IMG/VR virus record: IMGVR_UViG_3300033064_003914
Location: 30,032 to 94,031 of that record
Source: a virus
Direction: 5' to 3' (one strand)
DNA length: 64,000 nucleotides
This document shows positions 59,301-64,000 of the stretch, one piece after another (position 1 is the stretch's first letter; each line of letters starts with the position of its first letter). Below the pieces are notes generated by a model. That model did no database searches. It was not told the origin of the DNA and was given only the letters and a program-made list of their open reading frames with translations. Position numbers and translations under genes: made by a program.

Positions 59301-60467
59301 TTATTGTGCGGCATTTAAAAAGCTGTTACCCATTTGGCCAACACCAGATGCAGTGTCGACGTTATTTATTGTAGCGAGCGTCTTTGCGCCGCGACTTACA
59401 TTTGACATGTTTTGAAGGCCAGAACCAAAGCGCCCAGTTCCAAGCGCGGCGTAACCTAAACCAGCTTTTGCGGGATTTGCTAACGCTTGAGCCGCGGCCA
59501 TTGCGCCGTATCCGACAGTACTAGCTACTTGCGATGAATTTCTAACTGCTGGCGAAACGCTTGGGTCGTTCTGCGCGCGCTCCATTTGATTCCATGCGTT
59601 TTGCGTTTGGTAATTTGTGTCGCCGCCCAAACCGCCGTAAACGTCTTGTGCGCCATTGAGGGCAAATTCACCGGACGCGTCTATGCCGTCGCTAATGCCG
59701 GCCGTAAACCCATCAGATGTGTTCATGCTTTTTGGCGTGACAGCGTTCCACATGCTGTTCCCTGCGGCCATGACAGAACCACCGAGCGCGCCAACACCTC
59801 CCGCGACAGTCGATAGAATACCGGTGCTTACCCGACCAGAGTTTGCCGACATATTGTTTGCTAGGTTAGACCACGACGGAGTTTTGCCGATATAACCATT
59901 GCCGCCAGAATATGTCGGGGGCGGTGATTTTGGCATAGGCGGTAAAGACATCCCCGAGCCACTGGTCATAAGTTTATTTTGGGCCGGTGCCGAAGAATTC
60001 CCCAGCGATAGCGTCGAAAGATTGTCGGCTATGCTTTTGCCAAACTTATACGCTGCTGTTTTTTCTTGTTTGCGCTGGCGAGCTTCGGGGTCATGCTCGA
60101 GTTCTTCGTTGATCCGGTGAATTACTGGCAATGAGAGTAATCCGCCTCCAATAATTCCAGAGATCGGAAGACCGAGCTGGGCGAGCGCTTCAGAATTTCC
60201 AGTAAGTTTGTATTTGTCAGAAACGTGATTCGCAGCATATTGACCAAGATTTCGGCCTAAGCCGGTTGTCGCGCCAGCAAAACCACCTATGCCAGCTCCG
60301 CCCAATAGGTATTTCAGCAACTTCCCCTTTGGAGCGTGTGCGCCACCTAAAGCAGCGCCAAAAAGCGCGGCCGCCACGCTCGCCGCTAACGGGTCTGAAA
60401 AGTGACCCCTATACGGTTGTACACCTGCGGGGGTGTTTTCTACAGTCGGCGCAGAATTTTCAAGCAT
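59301..60467 (-). CDS. glycine-zipper virion-type protein with FGK tag (388 aa)
   Basis: Cysteine-free. Two N-terminal Gly/Ala patches (AASVAAALFGAALGGAH, LLGGAGIGGFAGATTGLG) precede a helical charged segment and the tag TAAYKFGKSIADNL near residue 140. The C-terminal half is Ser/Gly/Asn-rich with another zipper (STVAGGVGALGGSVMAAG). ATG 60467 has a GGAGTGTGCT site. It is the first gene after the accessory zone. Confidence 0.55.
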   Translation of the reverse strand: MLENSAPTVENTPAGVQPYRGHFSDPLAASVAAALFGAALGGAHAPKGKLLKYLLGGAGIGGFAGATTGLGRNLGQYAANHVSDKYKLTGNSEALAQLGLPISGIIGGGLLSLPVIHRINEELEHDPEARQRKQEKTAAYKFGKSIADNLSTLSLGNSSAPAQNKLMTSGSGMSLPPMPKSPPPTYSGGNGYIGKTPSWSNLANNMSANSGRVSTGILSTVAGGVGALGGSVMAAGNSMWNAVTPKSMNTSDGFTAGISDGIDASGEFALNGAQDVYGGLGGDTNYQTQNAWNQMERAQNDPSVSPAVRNSSQVASTVGYGAMAAAQALANPAKAGLGYAALGTGRFGSGLQNMSNVSRGAKTLATINNVDTASGVGQMGNSFLNAAQ

Positions 60468-60680
60468 AGCACACTCCGAATATATGCTGATTTTAACTCA
60501 GTGTATGCGAAAAAACTAGCAAACTCAAAAAGCACCAAAATAACGATTTGCTTTGTTTTCTGGAATTTATAAACCAGGGACTCCTCTACCCCACCCCCCT
60601 TGTTTTTAAAAAAACACTTCATTGAGGTGTACCCCGGGGCAGGCTAGGCCTAGGCTGTATTAGGCTTTATACATGTAAGC
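60468..60680 (-). other. intergenic leader of the 388-residue gene
   Basis: About 210 bp, AT-rich, with no convincing frame. Minus-strand features are ATGTATAAAGCCTAATACAGCC near the upstream end, a CCTAGGCCTAG palindrome, a CCCCGGGG palindrome and a long purine stretch before the ribosome binding site. Promoter elements are likely here but none can be fixed with certainty. Confidence 0.5.
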
Positions 60681-60688
60681 TCTGATAG

Positions 60689-60731
60689 CAAAAGAAAAGC
60701 GCACAGGGCTTGGGCGTTACCCCATGCGCTT
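60689..60731 (-). terminator. rho-independent terminator of the 136-residue gene
   Basis: Minus strand AAAGCGCA pairs with TGCGCTTT, followed by TTCTTTTGCTATCAG. It lies 40 bp after the stop. The stem base GCGCTTT and the GCTATCAG tail are shared with the terminator at 63473-63514. Confidence 0.85.
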
Positions 60732-60770
60732 TCTTTCGTAGGCATTACCCGCGAGTAACGCCTACTCGGA

Positions 60771-61181
60771 TCACTTGGTCTCAACGGGGGCTTGCGCCAC
60801 CACAGAGACCGTCGGCGCTTCGGTGCTCTGCTGAGAAGCAGAGCCGAATGTGCTCGTGACCGCGCTGTATGCGCGGCCGTCGATCGACTGCGCGCCGCCG
60901 TAGAGCGCCAAGGGCGGGCGGACCGTCACGCCGTAGAGCGACTGCCAGAACGTCGGGGGGACGCCCTGCTTCGCCCGCTCAACGGCCAAGTCGGCCTCGA
61001 GGATCGCCTCCCCAGCCGATGCTGAGGCCTTCACGGCGGCCGCGGTTATCGTCGCGGTGGCCGACGAGGCCAGCAGCGCCATCAAGACCAGCATCGGCCA
61101 CGCCAGCTGCACACTAGCCACGAGATCGTCCTTGATGACGAACACTGCCTTCGAGAGGGCGGTGAGGTTGAACTTGAACAT
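60771..61181 (-). CDS. small membrane-associated protein of a leader/terminator cassette (136 aa)
   Basis: GC-rich codon use compared with neighbours. Residues 27-45 are hydrophobic (LAWPMLVLMALLASSATATI), followed by an Ala-rich helix (AAAVKASASAGEAILEADLA) and a polar tail. AGGAGACGATACC precedes ATG 61181. It is bounded by its own terminator and a 51-bp leader shared with another gene at the right edge, so it is a stand-alone expression unit. The product is not recognised. Confidence 0.65.
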   Translation of the reverse strand: MFKFNLTALSKAVFVIKDDLVASVQLAWPMLVLMALLASSATATITAAAVKASASAGEAILEADLAVERAKQGVPPTFWQSLYGVTVRPPLALYGGAQSIDGRAYSAVTSTFGSASQQSTEAPTVSVVAQAPVETK

Positions 61182-61195
61182 GGTATCGTCTCCTG

Positions 61196-61246
61196 CTAGC
61201 TTAGGGTGCTAGTCCCCGGGGGAGAATATGGCGAGGATGAATACCC
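61196..61246 (-). repeat. 51-bp duplicated leader element, copy 1
   Basis: Matches 63950-64000 with one mismatch in 51 bp. On the minus strand it begins GGGTATTCATCCTCGC, has a CCCCGGGG palindrome, and ends in CTAGC-ACCCTAA-GCTAG, a small stem just before the AGGAG site. It lies directly upstream of the 136-residue gene and is probably a shared promoter or 5' untranslated control element. Confidence 0.9.
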
Positions 61247-61329
61247 TCGGAACACCATAATCTTCCTTATTTCATATGCCGTGTATTTGGCCTGTATTTA
61301 GCCCAATGCTAGCTTTCGGGCTAATAACC

Positions 61330-61382
61330 CTAGTATTACGCGTGCTTATACTCCCTTATACTCCCTTATACTCCTAGTATTA
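61330..61382 (-). repeat. array of three CTTATACTCC repeats flanked by CTAGTATTA
   Basis: Plus-strand CTTATACTCC occurs three times head to tail at 61345-61374, and CTAGTATTA occurs on both sides (61330-61338 and 61374-61382). The array lies between the leader of the 136-residue gene and the terminator of the folded RNA. It looks like a protein-binding array or stacked promoter elements. Confidence 0.85.
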
Positions 61383-61436
61383 GCCCAAGTAATGCCAGAG
61401 AGATATCCCAGAGATATATCCCTAAGCTCTGATATC

Positions 61437-61466
61437 AAAAAAAAGAGCAGCGCCGAAGCCTGCTCT
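61437..61466 (-). terminator. rho-independent terminator of the non-coding unit
   Basis: Minus strand AGAGCAG and CTGCTCT pair around GCTTCGGCG and are followed by eight T and GATATCAG. No gene ends just upstream of it, so it must terminate a non-coding transcript. Confidence 0.9.
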
Positions 61467-61801
61467 AGTCCACTTTCGTCACACGGCTGGATACCGCGCC
61501 AGAGAAACCAAGTCGCGCGCTGACTAGGATCTCTGGTGTGCATGTCACAATACGGCGCGATCAGGCGTCGTATCGTTTGGCTCATCTCTCAGTCCAGCTG
61601 CAAACGGGCAGCTTTGCCACGGATCTTGCACGCTACAGATCCGTCGGGGCGAGAGAGTCAGTGCTTTTAATATGGGGCCCTACTGACAAGCCCTTTAAAC
61701 GCCTGAACCCAGCCTCGCCCTACGCACTTGGGTGTTCGACAAGTGCGCAAGGGGCTGGGTCCGGAGGCGAGCCTATGAGGAGAGCATAAGCTCCCTCATA
61801 G
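61437..61801 (-). ncRNA. candidate structured non-coding RNA (about 365 nt) with own terminator
   Basis: Hairpins in the interval: CTATGAGG/CCTCATAG (61773-61801), ACCCAGCC/GGCTGGGT (61707-61760) enclosing CGCACTTG/CAAGTGCG, CGGATCT/AGATCCG (61620-61643), AGCTG/CAGCT (61596-61613) and CCAGAGA/TCTCTGG (61499-61536). The terminator closes the unit. On the minus strand GGCATATACTATGAGG places a TATACT -10-like element just before the first hairpin. No reading frame fits. Its family is unknown to me. Confidence 0.65.
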
Positions 61802-61904
61802 TATATGCCAGTATTTCGGCTTTTTTTTAGGTATTAGGAGTTTACTGGTGGTGGGGCCAGAAACGCTAGAAAATATCTCTAAATATATCTCTCTAGGTAT
61901 TTTA

Positions 61905-63023
61905 TCACGACATGCGCTTGATACCAAAGCTAGATATCCCACCTTCGAGTCCGTGCATATTCCCGGCGCCCCCAAGGGCGTTATTCCCAGTCAAATTCTG
62001 AGTAGCGCTAGGCTTGCCGTTTTCCATAGTTAGCGGACCCTGTTTCCCAATCGGATCAGTCCGGGCACTTCGACCAGCGGCTACGTTGCTGTTCAATCTT
62101 GTGTTCGCTGGAGGAGGAGAACTAGCCATGCCTGGATAGCTCGCAACCGGGGTATTATTCGGGGTTTGCTGCCCATTTCCGCTCGGATGGCCCAAGGGTA
62201 GTGGGTTTTGAGCCATTTGGCGCTGCAATTTCAGGGTATTAACACCGCGGGAAAGTTCTGGGATATTTAATCCATCAGTTTTTTGCTGGGAAGAGAAGCG
62301 ATAGGGGTCGGGAGCTGAAATTTGGGCCGTTCCACGATCTAGCCCACGATCTAGCCCACGAGCCGGGTCCAATATTCCACGTGCTGGGTCCAGTATTCCA
62401 CGCGCCACATTCCGCGCTTTATCCTTTGCTGCCATATTCGCCTGGATCATCGCCTGCACGTTTTTCCCGGGTTTCATCACCGCACTAGCTTTCTGCCACG
62501 CTAAGCCTAATTCCTTCAGTATCGGCGCAATTTCTGCATTCGCAGGGATCGCCGAAGCCGAAGAACACTTGCTCGAGATCCCAAATAATCTCTCTACAGG
62601 ATCTTGGTTTTTATTACTTACTGACAAAGACTTATCATCGTCTTTATTTCCAAGAACAGAACCCGCAGACATTACTTGCTCTTCGCCGGCTGAAACTGGC
62701 TGACTGCTATGAGGAACAGCTACGTAATTTAGAATAGAGTTGGAAACCTTAGTATTTACTGGGGTATTACGCTGTTTTACTCGACCTACAAAGATATCAT
62801 TAGGGAATTTACCCATATACCTAGAAGCTTTGACTATTTCCAAGATACCCTGCTTTATTACTTGTTCTTTGCTTACAGGGTCGTCAGAATGCTGGTTTTT
62901 GTTATTATGCGCATACATTGGCAAGCCCTTATTTGATTCGGGGTATTCCTGCGCCCACCGCTTAGCGAGTTCAGGGTGTTTGGAGAATAAATATCTACGT
63001 TGCTTTTCTGAACGAAAAGGCAT
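61905..63023 (-). CDS. phage protein with MPFRSEKQRRYLF N-terminus (372 aa)
   Basis: The N-terminus MPFRSEKQRRYLFSKHPEL with RWAQEYP matches a short basic module found at the start of many phage proteins of unknown role. The rest is polar and partly disordered, with a tandem repeat near residue 215 (ARGILDP twice, then GLDRGLDRG) and a Pro/Asn-rich C-terminal region. One Cys. Codon use is close to the structural genes. It could be a virion-associated or nucleic-acid-binding protein. Confidence 0.6.
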   Translation of the reverse strand: MPFRSEKQRRYLFSKHPELAKRWAQEYPESNKGLPMYAHNNKNQHSDDPVSKEQVIKQGILEIVKASRYMGKFPNDIFVGRVKQRNTPVNTKVSNSILNYVAVPHSSQPVSAGEEQVMSAGSVLGNKDDDKSLSVSNKNQDPVERLFGISSKCSSASAIPANAEIAPILKELGLAWQKASAVMKPGKNVQAMIQANMAAKDKARNVARGILDPARGILDPARGLDRGLDRGTAQISAPDPYRFSSQQKTDGLNIPELSRGVNTLKLQRQMAQNPLPLGHPSGNGQQTPNNTPVASYPGMASSPPPANTRLNSNVAAGRSARTDPIGKQGPLTMENGKPSATQNLTGNNALGGAGNMHGLEGGISSFGIKRMS

Positions 63024-63050
63024 AATTGAGTTCTTTTCTACAAAGATATT

Positions 63051-63371
63051 TTATGTGTTATTCGGCCGGGCGTCGTACTCAGCCTGCGGGTTATAGATCT
63101 CCAATTCGCCGTCTGGAGAGAGCCGTGGGTGCTCGGTGTGCTTAGGGCGGCCTTGGATCTTGAGCTGGGCTGGGCGAGCAATAGCATGCCTGTACGTCCC
63201 ACCTGAGCGCCCTGGGGCAGCCATGTTAGGCGTCATAGGAGGAATAAGCTTAGCAGTTCCACCATATGAGCGCTGCTTGGGCTGCCAGTTCTTCTCATAA
63301 GCCGTTGGGGCTGGCGGCTGAGTACTTGTTACAGCCAGCTTTATACTTCGGCCAAATTCATATGGTGTCAT
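63051..63371 (-). CDS. small hypothetical protein with FGR tag (106 aa)
   Basis: ATG 63371 is preferred; a TTG-started extension to 63452 overlaps the terminator region. The product starts MTPYEFGRSIKLAV, an FGK-type tag, then is Pro-rich and basic (TAYEKNWQPKQRSYGGTAKL, GGTYRHAIARPAQLKIQGR). No cysteine. Its stop is 27 bp before the next gene. Function unknown. Confidence 0.6.
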   Translation of the reverse strand: MTPYEFGRSIKLAVTSTQPPAPTAYEKNWQPKQRSYGGTAKLIPPMTPNMAAPGRSGGTYRHAIARPAQLKIQGRPKHTEHPRLSPDGELEIYNPQAEYDARPNNT

Positions 63372-63472
63372 AAGAGAATTACCAAAGAGGTAATAAAAAG
63401 CTTCCCAAGCTGAATGCAAAGCTATTTTCGCAGAAGGCCAGTGCGCGCACAAGCATAAGCCCAGCCTGATAG

Positions 63473-63514
63473 CAAAAAGAAAGCGCAGAGCTAGGCTTTC
63501 GCCTAGGTGCGCTT
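63473..63514 (-). terminator. rho-independent terminator of the 134-residue gene
   Basis: AAGCGCA/TGCGCTT and an inner CTAGGC-GAAA-GCCTAG stem (minus strand) are followed by TTCTTTTTGCTATCAG. It lies 20 bp after the stop and resembles the 60.7-kb terminator in stem base and tail. Confidence 0.85.
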
Positions 63515-63531
63515 TTCTTCTCAGGCGCGCC

Positions 63532-63936
63532 TTACAGCGTACCCGAGGGCGAGTCGATTACGTGGAACGGCACGACGTTCCCAGCCGGGATCGGCTCGTA
63601 GCCGTCCCGCGTGTCCATCAACAGCTCCCCCTCGGAGCCGTCGCCGTCGAGCGTGGCCCAGTACGAGCGCACTACTACGTCGTCTTTCAAAACGAGCGCT
63701 ATTTCCGCCGCGACCTCGCGGCGGTTCCGCGGGCCGTAACCCGCGGACACAATCCGGCTCTCGCCGGGGATGACGGCTGCGTCCGAAAGTTCGCGGAGGA
63801 GGCCTATGGCCTGCCCATGCGAGAGCCCCGAGGCGACTACGGTCGCCTCGTACCAGTGTGCAGTTTCCTGCACACTGGCCCTGCCCTGCCTCGCCGCGAC
63901 ATAAAACCGAGTCGACCCAGCCCAAATCGTGTACAT
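63532..63936 (-). CDS. hypothetical protein of a leader/terminator cassette (134 aa)
   Basis: AAGGAGAGTTACC precedes ATG 63936. GC-rich codon use like the 136-residue cassette gene. The product is a soluble alpha/beta protein: AAIALVL-type strands, a central GLSHGQAIGLLRELSDAAV helix, and an acidic RSYWATLDGDGSEGELLMD. No cysteine. A second open frame one base off (63521-63925) gives an Arg/Gly-rich sequence without a site and is rejected. Function unknown. Confidence 0.7.
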   Translation of the reverse strand: MYTIWAGSTRFYVAARQGRASVQETAHWYEATVVASGLSHGQAIGLLRELSDAAVIPGESRIVSAGYGPRNRREVAAEIALVLKDDVVVRSYWATLDGDGSEGELLMDTRDGYEPIPAGNVVPFHVIDSPSGTL

Positions 63937-63949
63937 GGTAACTCTCCTT

Positions 63950-64000
63950 CTAGCTTAGGGTGCTAGTCCCCGGGGGAGAATATAGCGAGGATGAATACCC
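63950..64000 (-). repeat. 51-bp duplicated leader element, copy 2 (runs to right edge)
   Basis: One mismatch to 61196-61246 over 51 bp. It lies just upstream of the ribosome binding site of the 134-residue gene. The window ends inside or at the end of the match, so the full repeat may be longer. Confidence 0.9.

Larger units (their letters stand above)
61182..61904 (-). other. 723-bp region without a credible protein gene
   Basis: It holds, from left to right: the shared 51-bp leader, a short AT-rich segment with CTAAATACAGG-like elements, a direct-repeat array, a terminator, a folded RNA candidate and a probable promoter side near 61800-61900. A 79-codon frame (61346-61585) runs across the terminator and is rejected. 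AGAGAGATAT at 61397-61406 and its inverted copy at 61885-61894 flank the inner 480 bp. Confidence 0.7.

Noticed and set aside
61330-61382. Resemblance of TAATACTAGGAGTATAAGGG to the T7 promoter
   Set aside because: Only the TAATAC and the TATA-GGG ends agree, the middle differs, and no T7-type polymerase gene is in the window. The repeat structure explains the similarity better.
61346-61585. 79-codon minus-strand frame in the accessory gap
   Set aside because: It runs through a perfect rho-independent terminator and has no clear ribosome binding site; the region is better explained as a folded RNA.
63521-63925. Alternative 134-codon frame over the right-edge cassette gene
   Set aside because: Out of frame with the AAGGAG site and of Arg/Gly/Pro-rich shadow composition; frame 63532-63936 fits start and site.

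Overview
The window is a dense, single-strand gene array from a tailed bacteriophage with a contractile tail (myovirus morphology). Every supportable gene is on the minus strand, so transcription runs from right (64 kb) to left (1). The host cannot be named from the sequence. Ribosome binding sites are ordinary AGGAG/GGAG types, and neighbouring genes often overlap by ATGA or TAATG.

Layout in transcription order. 64.0-60.5 kb is an accessory zone: two short cassettes share a duplicated 51-bp leader and similar terminators, and a strongly folded non-coding stretch ends in its own terminator. 60.5-46.5 kb holds large Ala/Pro/Gly-rich, probably virion-associated proteins, a secreted trypsin-like protease, a 1011-residue helicase fusion, a small zinc metallopeptidase, an AlkB-like oxygenase, two tiny Cys-rich proteins missed by length cut-offs, and a cupin. 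46.5-38.6 kb holds PhoH, a ferritin-like protein, tRNA-Ser(UGA), two glycosyltransferase-family proteins (one fused to a methyltransferase), a HAD-like phosphatase, a GIY-YIG endonuclease, an actin-like ATPase, two folded RNA candidates, two small membrane proteins and tRNA-Asn(GUU). 38.6-29.7 kb holds a 2H-phosphoesterase/Nudix fusion, small membrane or secreted proteins, a matrixin with an MMP-like cysteine switch, a papain-fold protease and small structural-type proteins.

28.7-21.4 kb is the most striking part: a multisubunit RNA polymerase. One 1482-residue chain carries the whole beta core fused to the N-terminal half of beta-prime and includes the DFDGD catalytic loop. A separate 626-residue chain carries the bridge helix, trigger loop and C-terminal part of beta-prime. 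Two small genes lie between them. Both chains have no cysteine at all, so both zinc sites of bacterial beta-prime are gone. The genes sit inside the virion gene cluster, which suggests a virion-packaged polymerase.

21.3-1 kb is the structural module: a large virion protein, two adhesin/fibre-type proteins, internal proteins, a prohead-protease-like protein with a Cys4 insertion, scaffold-like and decoration-like proteins, the major capsid protein, neck and tail-completion proteins, the tail sheath and a partial tail-tube gene cut by the left edge. No large terminase, DNA polymerase, sigma factor, integrase, alpha or omega subunit was recognised in the window. Function calls are from motifs and gene order read by eye; no database search was run.
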